NCBI GenBank assembly: GCA_963792875.1 | Contig: CAWBXV010000003.1 | Coordinates: 124,001-188,000, forward strand | From: JAHEGP01 sp963792875 | GTDB lineage: Bacteria > Pseudomonadota > Gammaproteobacteria > Pseudomonadales > JAHEGP01 | DNA length: 64,000 bases | Direction: 5' to 3' | Part shown: piece after piece, positions 35,328 to 43,736 of the stretch | Position numbering within the stretch: position 1 is the stretch's first letter | Layout: each line of letters opens with the position of its first letter | Notes under the pieces: model-generated | The model's database searches: none | Told to the model about the DNA's origin: nothing | The model's input: only the letters and a program-made list of their open reading frames with translations | Made by a program: the position numbers and the translations under genes

Positions 35328-35852
35328 CTACGGCGCCGGATTGCGGGCACGCAGAAACAGATCCCGCACCGTTTCGGTACCCATGACGCGCATCATTTCC
35401 TTCAAGGCGAAGAAGGGTATGAACGAGATAAAAATCAGCAGCAACGCGGCCAGCCACTCGTGGGACACGTGCGATTCCAGCGATTGCAGCACGTGAGCCG
35501 CTGTCGGATTTTCAATGGCCCCGCGTACCATTGCCTCAGTCAGATCGAACAACATGACCAGAACAGTAAACAGCGCTGCTTTGTAGAGCACCGGAACGAT
35601 CAGGGGGCTGTGTTCGAATTTATGGCTGACGCGCATGAAGGCTCCGATCATCACCACTTTGGCAATGATGAGGGCCTTGACCACGCCGATGAAATAATCG
35701 TCCAGATGGATATCGTATTGGGCCAACACGATTCTGCGGTAAAAAATGATGGCGCTGAAAAAAATGGCCAGGTAGATGAAGTTAAACAGGTATTCGGTGA
35801 TCTCGTGCAGCAGGCGCTGCTTCCAGTGTTGCTGGGGGAGTGATGGTTCCAT
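35328..35852 (-). CDS. Four-helix inner-membrane hypothetical protein
   Basis: This 174-residue protein has four predicted membrane helices: FNFIYLAIFFSAIIFY; one near KALIIAKVVMIGAF; LYKAALFTVLVMLFDL; and LAALLLIFISFIPFFALK. The ends are charged. ATG 35852 has GGAAAAGGG just upstream, so the longer frame is rejected. I do not recognise the family. Confidence 0.65.
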   Translation of the reverse strand: MEPSLPQQHWKQRLLHEITEYLFNFIYLAIFFSAIIFYRRIVLAQYDIHLDDYFIGVVKALIIAKVVMIGAFMRVSHKFEHSPLIVPVLYKAALFTVLVMLFDLTEAMVRGAIENPTAAHVLQSLESHVSHEWLAALLLIFISFIPFFALKEMMRVMGTETVRDLFLRARNPAP

Positions 35853-36413
35853 TGCCCTTTTCCATCGTAGCCGCGGTGATGTCTGCGCGGGGTGATTACC
35901 TGGTGCAGTGCGCCGGCGCCGCCCGGATCCGACACTTGCGGCCATGAGAGCGAGGGTCGGCCGGTCACTGACTCATGTGCCGCATAGCATGATGCGGCGT
36001 GCAGGCGCCCTCGCAACCGGAGCAGGGATACAGTGCCCTGCAAGGTTTCGGTAAGGTAACCCATGCCATGCCTCCTTGCCAACAGCATTGGACCAGGCTG
36101 CATCCAGCGACACGTCAACCGGCGGCTATGGTGATACGGGTGGTGGACGGCTCTGGTCATGGCTCGTGGGTTCCCTGCCGGGCAGCGGATGGCTTTCTGT
36201 GAATCTGTCGACAGTGCGGGTGCCAAGGTTTCGCGTTTTCTCAGTGCCGGTAGATAAAAATTCCCCGTCGATGGCGCCCGCCCCGCCTGAATCCGGGCGT
36301 TGGTGCTAGTCTCCAAGGGGACATGCTTTCGCGCGTTCCTGGAGGGTGGTCCGGCCTTCGCTGCGAGCGCGCAGACTGTGCGGACGAAGGCAATCATCAT
36401 CGGAGAGGAAGGG
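35853..36413. other. Gene-free stretch before the pilin-like ORF
   Basis: About 560 bp, divergent between a minus-strand membrane protein and the plus-strand pilin-like ORF. No gene, RNA or repeat is recognised. Confidence 0.4.
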
Positions 36414-36602
36414 ATGACCGTGCTCAGGCGCCTGCGTGGATTCACCTTGCTGGAACTGCTCGTGGTCATGGCGATCATCGGCGTGCTCGCCGCCATCGCG
36501 CTGCCGCAATTCACGGCCTATCAGCGAGCGGCATCCGATCGGGCCGCGCAATCGGATGTGCGCAATGTGCTCACTGTGGCGATGGCCAATACCAGCCGGT
36601 GA
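36414..36602 (+). CDS. Type IV pilin-like N-terminal ORF, truncated
   Basis: This 62-residue frame has the prepilin cleavage/methylation site R-GFTLLE and the hydrophobic helix LLVVMAIIGVLAAIALPQF of type IV pilins and pseudopilins. It stops after AYQRAASDRAAQSDVRNVLTVAM, about where the globular domain should start, whereas normal pilins have 130-170 residues. Either it is a genuine mini-pilin or a gene broken by a nonsense or frameshift change. No clear continuation is seen in the next 90 bp. Confidence 0.6.
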   Translation: MTVLRRLRGFTLLELLVVMAIIGVLAAIALPQFTAYQRAASDRAAQSDVRNVLTVAMANTSR

Positions 36603-36693
36603 TGAGGCCGGGCAGAGGGCGGTGGGGTCGATCCGGTAACGCTGGTGGGGGCTAGCCCCGCTGCGACCTTCGACGCGGGTTGCCCGGCTGCGA

Positions 36694-37047
36694 TCAGGCC
36701 TTAGGCTTGCGGTCGCGGGCGGTTTGTGACGCGGTGGCCCTGGACCCGGGCGCGCCGGCGCCGGCCTGCTCGTTCTCAAGCGCCTGCTCGGTGATGTCGT
36801 GATAGAGGCTGACCGTTTTGGTGGCAATAGCCTGCAGCTCAGGATGGCGATTAAAATGGGGCTCCATGCCTGCGGCGTCCCTGAGTGCCTTGGAGAGAAA
36901 GTTGATCTGGTAATCGGTGAGCTTCTCGCCGTTGTCGACGGCCTCCTTGATGCGCATCAGGCGGGGTATGCGCCGACCGTAGCTGCGCTTCATGACGGCC
37001 ATGAGGACGCCCAGCTCGGCGGTTTTCTGGCTGATCTTCTTCAGCAC
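36694..37047 (-). CDS. Conserved hypothetical protein, basic
   Basis: This 117-residue soluble helical protein has a lysine/arginine-rich N-terminal half (ELGVLMAVMKRSYGRRIPRL) and a disordered Ala/Gly/Lys C-terminus. It starts with GTG after GAGGAGGGG. Family not recognised. Confidence 0.55.
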   Translation of the reverse strand: MLKKISQKTAELGVLMAVMKRSYGRRIPRLMRIKEAVDNGEKLTDYQINFLSKALRDAAGMEPHFNRHPELQAIATKTVSLYHDITEQALENEQAGAGAPGSRATASQTARDRKPKA

Positions 37048-37596
37048 GACGCTGTCCCCTCCTCGCTGGTATCAAGTCATCAACGTTAGTTGCCGTGCCT
37101 GTAGTCTACTCCCCATGCTGCACTGCTCGCCAGGATTCATTGCGCTCGTGGCCCTCGCAGCGCTGTAAAATGGCAGCACCCCGCGCTATGACCAGCCCTC
37201 CTTGCCCGGGCTGGCCGAGTCTGCGTCGACGACGCCGTAATTGAAAACGCTGGGCATCGGGTTTGCATCCTTGAATCAATGCGCTACGTTAGTGATGCAA
37301 GCCGGTGCTGCCACGCATCTGCGCGGGATCGACCGGCGCGTGGCGGTTCGCGGGGCCTGCTCATGTCAGCTCGGCGCGCAACGTCCGGGCTTTCCGCCCA
37401 GGAACCGGCGGCTGAAGCGGCAGGGGTTGGGGTGATCGCTGTCGCGGGCCTTGCCCGGGTCTGCGGGCGGGCGTCGAGCGTTGCCGGCACGGTCGTCGTC
37501 GAAGACCCGGGCGCCAGCCATTGCGGGGATGGCTGCGAGGGGTGGCGCTGGTGATGGTCTGGATGCGTCGCGGGGCGACGTCTGTGGAGCAGTGCG
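37048..37596. other. Gene-free stretch before the HtrA-like protease
   Basis: About 550 bp of GC-rich sequence. Open frames exist in several phases but none resembles a protein and none has a convincing ribosome site. Confidence 0.4.
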
Positions 37597-38679
37597 ATGT
37601 GGTGCGGTTGTGGTGAGCGTTTGGGCGTGAAGTCTCCGCTTCGGTGGGCAATGTGGGTGCTGGCACTGTGTTGCCTCGGGGCCTCGGCGCAGGCCGATGC
37701 GGCGCCCGCGCGGTCCGGACTCACGGAGGATGAAGCCAACAGCATCAGCGTGTTTCGCAGCGCCAGTCCGGCGGTGGTGTATGTCACGAGTACGGCGGTG
37801 CGGCGTGATCTGTTTTCTCTTAACGCGGTCGAGGTGCCACAGGGCTCGGGTAGCGGTTTCGTGTGGGACCGGCAGGGTTATGTCGTCACCAATTTTCACG
37901 TAATCAGCGGCGCCGATCGCCTGATCATCACGCTGAGCGATCAATCGCAATGGGCGGCCAAAGTGGTGGGTGCCGCACCGGAAAAGGACCTGGCCGTATT
38001 GAAGGTGGGCGCACCGCCAGCGGCGCTGCGGCCCCTGCCTCTGGGCAATTCCGATGAGCTCGAAGTGGGGCGGAAAGTGCTGGCCATTGGCAATCCGTTC
38101 GGCCTCGACACGACCTTGACCACAGGCATCGTCAGTGCCCTGGGTCGGGAGATAGAAGCCGTCAACGATCGCAAAATCCGCGACGTCATCCAGACGGATG
38201 CAGCCATCAACCCCGGCAACTCGGGGGGGCCGCTGCTGAACTCACAGGGACAGCTCATCGGCGTCAATACTGCCATCTACAGCCCCTCGGGGGGCTCTGC
38301 CGGTATCGGCTTCGCGATCCCCGTCAACACGGTCAAGCGCTACGTGCCCCAGCTGATCAGGTACGGCAGGATACGGCGGCCGGTGCTCGGTGTGGAGCCT
38401 GCCAATGAGCGCTGGTCGCGCAGCAGGGGCATCGAGGGCATTGTCGTGGCCCAGGTGCAGCCTGGCTCACCGGCAGATCGCGCCGGCATGCGGGGGGCTG
38501 CGATGGGCCGGCAGGGAGGCGTCATTCTGGGTGACGTCATCCTGGCGATCGACGGTCGCAGGGTGGGCTCTGTCGATGATATGCTCGGCGCGCTGGAAGA
38601 GGTCGACCCAGGCGAGACCGTCGTCATTCGCGCCCAGCGCGACCAGCGCGAGAGGGAGTACCGGATCCGGTTCGATTGA
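37597..38679 (+). CDS. HtrA/DegS-like S1C serine protease with PDZ domain
   Basis: This 360-residue envelope protease has an N-terminal hydrophobic segment (about 18-33) that is either a cleaved signal or an anchor. The trypsin-like domain has its histidine in VVTNFHVIS, its aspartate in EKDLAVLKV and its serine in NPGNSGGPLLN. A single PDZ domain follows at about 270-360 (VLGVEP ... GVILGDVILAIDGRRV). A single PDZ with a membrane segment fits DegS-like sensors better than DegP. GGAG lies 8 bp before the ATG; GTG 37627 is an alternative start. Confidence 0.9.
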   Translation: MWCGCGERLGVKSPLRWAMWVLALCCLGASAQADAAPARSGLTEDEANSISVFRSASPAVVYVTSTAVRRDLFSLNAVEVPQGSGSGFVWDRQGYVVTNFHVISGADRLIITLSDQSQWAAKVVGAAPEKDLAVLKVGAPPAALRPLPLGNSDELEVGRKVLAIGNPFGLDTTLTTGIVSALGREIEAVNDRKIRDVIQTDAAINPGNSGGPLLNSQGQLIGVNTAIYSPSGGSAGIGFAIPVNTVKRYVPQLIRYGRIRRPVLGVEPANERWSRSRGIEGIVVAQVQPGSPADRAGMRGAAMGRQGGVILGDVILAIDGRRVGSVDDMLGALEEVDPGETVVIRAQRDQREREYRIRFD

Positions 38680-38770
38680 CCGGCGGGCGCTGTCCATGCC
38701 GCGATGGAGCGCTTAAATCGGCTGGATCATATATTATTGGCTGGCTGTGTGAAATTGCAGCGCGTTCTAC

Positions 38771-39094
38771 ATGTTTATGAGGTCCTTGCCCATGAGAGTG
38801 ATAGCCGCTATCGTGCTAGCTGGAGCAGCCGTGACGGGTATGGCTGAGTCTCCGCCGGAGTCAACGCCTGATATCGTGCTCAGCCGGTGTCAGACCTGCC
38901 ATGGTGAGCGCGGCAGCGCGGCAATTCCGGGTTGGCCCGATATCGCGGGTCTGCCTCAGGCGGTCTTTTCCAGCAAGCTCAAAGGGTATCGTGGCCAGCA
39001 GAACCCCGAGAGTGTCATGGCGGAGGCGGCGCACGATCTCTCCGATGAAGAAATTGCCCGACTGGCCCGCTACTATGAAGCACTCGCCCATTGA
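38771..39094 (+). CDS. Small periplasmic c-type cytochrome
   Basis: This 107-residue protein has a signal peptide, the haem site CQTCH (Cys40, Cys43, His44) and the pattern of cytochrome c553/c4-type domains (GxPDIAGLP, LKGYRGQQ, then a downstream methionine region VMAEAAHDLSDEEIARLARYY). It is probably a soluble electron carrier. ATG 38792 would also give a full signal peptide. An AT-rich promoter-like patch (TATATTAT) lies about 40 bp upstream. Confidence 0.88.
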   Translation: MFMRSLPMRVIAAIVLAGAAVTGMAESPPESTPDIVLSRCQTCHGERGSAAIPGWPDIAGLPQAVFSSKLKGYRGQQNPESVMAEAAHDLSDEEIARLARYYEALAH

Positions 39095-39255
39095 GTGGTC
39101 TGCGCTCGACGGGCAGGGTCGGTGACTGTCGGCGTTGTGCTTGATTCCCGTCAATGCGCTCTGCCCGGTGATGAGAGGATAGTAAGGCTTTCCCTTGCGG
39201 TCGCTTCATCGAGGGGATGGTGGGCAAACAAAATCAATAAGAGGACGGAGAAGCC

Positions 39256-39693
39256 ATGGCAACGTATAAAAAGGTTCTGATAGCTGTCGATTTGTCCGAG
39301 AACTCCAGGCTGGTCGTCAAGCGAGCGGAAGACCTCTTCGCCAACAGCGACGTTGAGCTGCACCTGGTACATGTCGTGGTGCCGGTGGTAGGCGATTACT
39401 CGTTCGAGCTGTCCTTGTCGGACTACGACGACTTTCAGCACGCGCATCGACGCGCGGTGGGCAAGGAGCTCGCCAAATTGATGGAGGATACCGGTCTTCA
39501 TGTGCCTGAAGACCGCATTCATCTGCTGTCCGGGCATGTGGCCAGAGAAATCCACAAGCTGGCGGCGGAGCTGGGGGCAGATCTTCTGGTGATCGGCAGC
39601 CACGGCTACGGAGCCATCCTGTCGGTGCTGGGTTCCACTACCAGCGCCGTGCTGCACAACATCAGCTGTGATGCGCTGACGGTGCGCGTGTAG
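39256..39693 (+). CDS. Universal stress protein (UspA family)
   Basis: This 145-residue single-domain Usp starts YKKVLIAVDLSENS. Its ATP-binding-type loop ends GSHGYGAILSVLGSTTSAVL, and it terminates in the usual DALTVRV strand. AGGACGGAGAAGCC precedes the ATG. It is cytoplasmic, usually induced by growth arrest or stress. Confidence 0.93.
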   Translation: MATYKKVLIAVDLSENSRLVVKRAEDLFANSDVELHLVHVVVPVVGDYSFELSLSDYDDFQHAHRRAVGKELAKLMEDTGLHVPEDRIHLLSGHVAREIHKLAAELGADLLVIGSHGYGAILSVLGSTTSAVLHNISCDALTVRV

Positions 39694-39721
39694 CCCCCGC
39701 CGGCGTTGCCGCCAGGGTTTG

Positions 39722-39743
39722 ACCGGCGGCGCCAGGCGCCGGT
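39722..39743. terminator. Hairpin between convergent genes
   Basis: ACCGGCG and CGCCGGT form a 7-bp GC stem around an 8-base loop between the usp stop and the end of the XRE regulator gene. There is no T-run, so its use as a terminator is only suggested by position. Confidence 0.35.
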
Positions 39744-39772
39744 GGTGGCAGTGGTTGGCTGGGTCAGGCGCC

Positions 39773-40645
39773 TCAGCGTCGGGGCTGTGGTGGTGAGTCC
39801 GGCGGCTCCGGCATGGGTGCGGGTTCACTGCGGCGCAGCCTCTCGAATGCCTTCAGTTCCCAGCCACGCAGGGCGACCATCATGCTGGTGCCGTGGCGTT
39901 CGGCGAGCGCAGAGTGCGCGTCATCGTCATGCAGGTGCCGAAACTCCCTGGTCAGTTTTTCGATGAGGCGCAACATGACGCCTGCCGAGTGCCTCGACAG
40001 CATGCCCGAGACAAACCTGCGCGTCTCTCCCGGCGCATCGAAGCGGGAATCGAAGAAGTCTGACTGCACCTGACTCTCAAAGAACTGCTCGATGGGTCCC
40101 CCTTTGATCCAGCCGAAGTCCTGATTGATCAGCAGTCGGACGCGGTTGCCGGGTTGCAGTTCTATCAGCTTGAGACGGTCCAGCTGTGCCAGTGCGCGGA
40201 TGGCTTCCGTGTGGGAAATCCTGTAGGTCTGCAGCACGTCATCGAGCGTCCAGCGGTTGGTGACGCAGACGGCGATCAGCAGCAGTCGGATGTCACTGAC
40301 CAGCAGCGCTTCCTGCTCCGGGCTCAGCTGGCTGATCATCGGTCGATCTTTGCCAGACAACTCGATCAGGTCGCCGAGGCGCAAGTCCATCATCTGGCAG
40401 ATGCTTTCCAACCGCCGCAGCGAAAAATCGCGCCCGCTGAACAGGCGCTTTACGCTCGATTCACTCAGGTCCAGATGCCTGGCGACGTCCTGGTACGTCA
40501 AGCCCCGGGCGTGCAGCGCCTGTTTGAGCGCCTTGACCAGAGCATAGGTCTCGCTCAAGGAAATTCCTCTCGGTGGACGTAACGGTATCGGATAATAGTA
40601 CTTTGCGGAATGTATATCGATACTTGATCGATTGCGGTTTCGCAT
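39773..40645 (-). CDS. XRE-family transcriptional regulator
   Basis: This 290-residue protein has an N-terminal Cro/CI helix-turn-helix (about 36-90, LTYQDVARHLDLSESSVKRLFSGRDFSL). A large C-terminal region follows with a winged-helix-like part around 130-170 and ends in a proline-rich tail. ATG 40645 has GGGGGAGG at the right spacing; longer and shorter starts are less good. It is divergent from the YiaAB-like/PspA pair by 74 bp and is a candidate regulator of it. Confidence 0.85.
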   Translation of the reverse strand: MRNRNRSSIDIHSAKYYYPIPLRPPRGISLSETYALVKALKQALHARGLTYQDVARHLDLSESSVKRLFSGRDFSLRRLESICQMMDLRLGDLIELSGKDRPMISQLSPEQEALLVSDIRLLLIAVCVTNRWTLDDVLQTYRISHTEAIRALAQLDRLKLIELQPGNRVRLLINQDFGWIKGGPIEQFFESQVQSDFFDSRFDAPGETRRFVSGMLSRHSAGVMLRLIEKLTREFRHLHDDDAHSALAERHGTSMMVALRGWELKAFERLRRSEPAPMPEPPDSPPQPRR

Positions 40646-40719
40646 TTCAGTGCCTCCCCCTATTGTTGTCAGGGCGTGCAACGCAGCGCTCGACAAATCA
40701 ACGGAAGGGAGAACCACCC

Positions 40720-40995
40720 ATGGTCGTCGAAGAAATGCAGGGCAACAGCAGGAGCTGGCTTGGCTTCGTCAAGATCTCCTTTGTGCTATCTGTGCTGGCA
40801 GTCATTGCCGGCATCGTCATGATGCCGATCGACCTTGTAATGAAGGGCTACATGGCCGTGAGTGCGCTGTTTCTGGTCAACTCCACGATCACGCTCTCGA
40901 AAACGCTGCGCGATGAGCACGAGAGCGAGCGCCTGATCAACAAGATCTCAGAGGCCAAGACCCGCAAGATCATCAAGGAATTTTCGGACGATTGA
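40720..40995 (+). CDS. YiaAB-type two-helix inner-membrane protein
   Basis: This 91-residue protein has two hydrophobic helices (FVKISFVLSVLAVIAGIVMM and KGYMAVSALFLVNSTITL) separated by a short turn, then a charged helical tail. This is the YiaA/YiaB two-helix layout. GGAAGGGAG precedes the ATG. It is 71 bp upstream of the pspA-like gene on the same strand. Role unknown; such proteins accompany envelope stress genes. Confidence 0.75.
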   Translation: MVVEEMQGNSRSWLGFVKISFVLSVLAVIAGIVMMPIDLVMKGYMAVSALFLVNSTITLSKTLRDEHESERLINKISEAKTRKIIKEFSDD

Positions 40996-41066
40996 GTGCG
41001 GCAGTCGGCGGCGTTAGGCGGCTTCGGCCGCGTTACCGCCAGAGTGCAGGAGCAGAGGGTTTCAGC

Positions 41067-41777
41067 ATGAATCTGGTAAGAAAACTCAATACCCTGGTGC
41101 GCAGTGTGGCCCGGGAATCCGCGGAGTCGGTGATTGACGTCAATCAGATACGGATTTTCGAACAGGAAATCCATGATATGGAGCAGGGTCTGGGCGTCGC
41201 CAAGCGGCAGCTTGCGGAGGTCATGGCCCAGCGCCTGCAGCTTGAGCGCGAGAGCAAGGCGGCCGCCGAGCGCATCGCTGCCCGGGAAGAGCAGGTGCGC
41301 CGAGCGCTGAACGAGCGGCGCGAGGCGGCAGCGCAGGCGCTGGCGCAGGATATTGTCGCAGTGACGCGATCGCGGGAGGATTGCGAGGGCACCATCGCGC
41401 TGTTGCGCCAGCGGGAGGACGTGTTGGTCGGTCGCTTGAAGCGGGCTGCGGGGCAGCTGCAGTACTACCGGCGCCAGTTGGCTCTTGCGCGTTCTGTGGA
41501 TGCGTCCCAGCGCGCCACGAGCCGCCTGGAAGGCAGCGCCGCGGCGTTGGGGTGTGAAGCCGACGGGCTCGAACAGACCCTCGCCAGAATCCTGCGCAAC
41601 CAGGCCCTGGCGGACGACCGGTTGGATGCTGCGGTCGATGTGGAGCGGGCGCTGCAGGGCGAACTCGCGCAGGTAACCGAGGCCATGGCGGTAGCAGCCA
41701 GCGCAGAGCAGGTGAGCGCGGTGATCGAGCGCCTGCGCGGTGGTGCTGATCCCGGTGGCGCACCGGCAGGCGGTTGA
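41067..41777 (+). CDS. PspA/IM30 family protein
   Basis: This 236-residue protein is almost entirely coiled coil. It begins with an amphipathic helix (NLVRKLNTLVRSVARESAES) and continues in heptad-like patterns to about residue 225, the ESCRT-III-like architecture of PspA, which coats and repairs damaged inner membrane. No PspF, PspB or PspC genes are nearby. The small YiaAB-like protein and XRE regulator may form a different control set. Confidence 0.85.
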   Translation: MNLVRKLNTLVRSVARESAESVIDVNQIRIFEQEIHDMEQGLGVAKRQLAEVMAQRLQLERESKAAAERIAAREEQVRRALNERREAAAQALAQDIVAVTRSREDCEGTIALLRQREDVLVGRLKRAAGQLQYYRRQLALARSVDASQRATSRLEGSAAALGCEADGLEQTLARILRNQALADDRLDAAVDVERALQGELAQVTEAMAVAASAEQVSAVIERLRGGADPGGAPAGG

Positions 41778-41792
41778 CGGCAGGCGCCTCGA

Positions 41793-41823
41793 GCGCTCCC
41801 GGGCAGGGTCCGCCCGGGAGCGC
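41793..41823. terminator. Strong hairpin between convergent genes
   Basis: GCGCTCCCGGGC and GCCCGGGAGCGC form a perfect 12-bp stem with a 7-base loop between the pspA-like stop and the end of the next minus-strand gene. It probably acts as a bidirectional terminator. Confidence 0.7.
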
Positions 41824-41825
41824 TG

Positions 41826-42293
41826 TCATTGGCTGCGCTGGCTGGACGCGTTCTCGATGAGCACAGGTTGCAGTTGGGCCTGGTCCTGCTGCCACGCGTT
41901 GTTCACCCAGGCCAGAAATGCCAGGCCGACCAGGGCCGTAGAACTGCCGGCAATAATGCCGGAGAGCAGGGTGCCGACGATGCTCAGGTTGAGCGTTTCG
42001 TCGGCGATGCCCTGCACGGTGCGCGCCCCGGCGTAGGCGATGGCACCGCCCGCCACCGGCGCGATGCCGGCTCGGTTGATCAGCGCCAGCAGGCTGTCCT
42101 TTGAGAGTTCTTCATCGTAGTACAGCGCATAGAGCCGCCAGCAGAGCGTGAGGTCTGCGACAGTCAACATGAGCTGTTTGGGGACTTCGAACACCGGAGT
42201 GGGGATCGACGAAGCGGCGGTCGACCCCAGGGCGAATTCAAGGATGATCGCCAGGGAACGGCGTTGTTTCTGTTCAAGTGTCAGTTCGGACAT
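41826..42293 (-). CDS. Small membrane hypothetical protein, DUF697-like
   Basis: This 155-residue protein has glycine-rich hydrophobic segments (AGIAPVAGGAIAYAGARTVQ and LSIVGTLLSGIIAGSSTALVGLAFLAWV). The pattern recalls the DUF697 membrane domain found at the C-terminus of the GTPase at 61120-62349, but the similarity is only by eye. Function unknown. Confidence 0.55.
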   Translation of the reverse strand: MSELTLEQKQRRSLAIILEFALGSTAASSIPTPVFEVPKQLMLTVADLTLCWRLYALYYDEELSKDSLLALINRAGIAPVAGGAIAYAGARTVQGIADETLNLSIVGTLLSGIIAGSSTALVGLAFLAWVNNAWQQDQAQLQPVLIENASSQRSQ

Positions 42294-42368
42294 GAGGTCC
42301 CCCGTCGAACCTGCGAGCGCAAGCCACTATGGCACCGTCGTCCGGCGCCGCCGCCCGGCGGACTCCCC

Positions 42369-42797
42369 CTACAGGGGAATCCGAATCTTCTGGCCCGGAT
42401 AGATCAGGTCGGCGTCCCGGATGACCTCCCGATTGGCCTCGAAAATCTTTGTATACAGCATGGCTTCGCCATAGAACTGCTTGGCCAGTTTTGACAGCGT
42501 ATCACCGGATTGAATTTCATAGAATTCGACGGCGCCTTCGGCCGGGGGCGCCGTGAGCCCGTCCGCCACGACCTTCTCGACGTCCTTGATATTGCCCGCC
42601 ATCAGTACCGCCTTTTCCTTGGCTTCGGCGCTGTCCGCCTGCCCCGTCAGTGTGGCGACGCCATCCTGATACGCCACCTGCAAGCCGCTGACGCCGGGAT
42701 TATTGGCTTCGACATGCGACTTGATATCGTCCGCTGCGCTGGCGTCCTCCTTGATGACGCCGTCGCCCTTGTTTCTGAGAAAATCGAAAAGCCCCAT
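42369..42797 (-). CDS. BON-LysM potassium-binding protein Kbp-like
   Basis: This 142-residue protein has a BON domain (about 20-80, including GVSGLQVAYQDGVATLTGQ) and a C-terminal LysM domain (about 90-141, YEIQSGDTLSKLAKQFYG ... IYPGQKIRIPL). This is exactly the layout of E. coli Kbp/YgaU, a cytoplasmic K+ sensor. It starts MGLFDFLRNKGD without a signal peptide, as in Kbp. Confidence 0.9.
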   Translation of the reverse strand: MGLFDFLRNKGDGVIKEDASAADDIKSHVEANNPGVSGLQVAYQDGVATLTGQADSAEAKEKAVLMAGNIKDVEKVVADGLTAPPAEGAVEFYEIQSGDTLSKLAKQFYGEAMLYTKIFEANREVIRDADLIYPGQKIRIPL

Positions 42798-42904
42798 GGT
42801 CTGGTCCCTCTTGAAGTTATTGTGCGGTTTGACCGGCAGCTTTTGATGCTAACAGCTCCGTTGCCCGTGGGCAATCGAGCTGGGCAGCGCGCAGCAAAGC
42901 CAGC

Positions 42905-43705
42905 TCATTGGCCGCCACTGAAGCGCGCCACTGCGCGGTGTTGGTCGTCGAGCAGCAGCAGCCAGCGGCCCTCTTCGATCCGCCAGCTGCGCACCGCTGC
43001 CAGCGTTGTGAGAAAGTGCTGTTCCAGCGCCATGCCCGTCGGGCAGGCCTTGCGGGTGCTCGCCATCTGCCCCAGTTGCAGGCCGTCCTCGCCGGTGAGC
43101 GCATAGCTGCCCGTGTAGCGGTTGCAGCCGGCGAAACCGCCCGCCCGTCCATCCTCGGCAGTGAGCTGCAGCGTGGGGGGCTGCGCAGCGGCGTCGGCTG
43201 CCACGGCCTCCCCGTCGAGCTCGGTCAGCGTCCACTGGGTGCCGGTCAGCGCCATGGTCGGTGCCGCGCTGCGCGCGGGGACGCGCTGCAGGATGATGCG
43301 GATCAGTCCGCTGTCAGCGGGCTGCAGCGCGTCGACGTGCTCGGTCGAGGTGAACAGGAGTCTATCGCCGGCGTGAATGGTAGCGCGCAGCGCGTAGCGG
43401 TGGCGGGCATCGATCAGCGCGGGATCGAAGCTCAGGCTGACGCGATAGGGCGGCGCGCCAAGGTCATCCTGCGTTTTCTCTGCAATCAATACCGACGTGG
43501 CGTCCATGCGCGAGACATCTTCCATGGTGACGCGCAATGTGGCGCCAGGCGGGAGCGCCATGCGCTCGCGATAGAGGACTTCGGCGGTAATCGTCGTCAT
43601 GGCTGTACTGTCCATCGCGGGGTCGGTGCAGGCCGCAAGCTGACAGACCAGGGTCAGCAGCAATGCCAGTCGGGTGGCTGGTCGTCGCATCAGGGGACGC
43701 ATCAT
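42905..43705 (-). CDS. YbaY-META domain lipoprotein
   Basis: This is a 266-residue exported lipoprotein. The signal ends in the lipobox QLAAC (Cys26). A YbaY-like beta domain follows (about 35-145, YRERMALPPGATLRVTMEDV). A META/HslJ domain completes it (about 150-266, LTGTQWTLTELDGEAV ... GGFAGCNRYTGSY). Both domains are common in heat- or novobiocin-related envelope lipoproteins, usually as separate proteins. It lies upstream of the kbp-like gene on the same strand. Confidence 0.85.
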   Translation of the reverse strand: MMRPLMRRPATRLALLLTLVCQLAACTDPAMDSTAMTTITAEVLYRERMALPPGATLRVTMEDVSRMDATSVLIAEKTQDDLGAPPYRVSLSFDPALIDARHRYALRATIHAGDRLLFTSTEHVDALQPADSGLIRIILQRVPARSAAPTMALTGTQWTLTELDGEAVAADAAAQPPTLQLTAEDGRAGGFAGCNRYTGSYALTGEDGLQLGQMASTRKACPTGMALEQHFLTTLAAVRSWRIEEGRWLLLLDDQHRAVARFSGGQ

Positions 43706-43736
43706 GACTTCGTTCCTCCGCCACGCGCCGCTGTCA

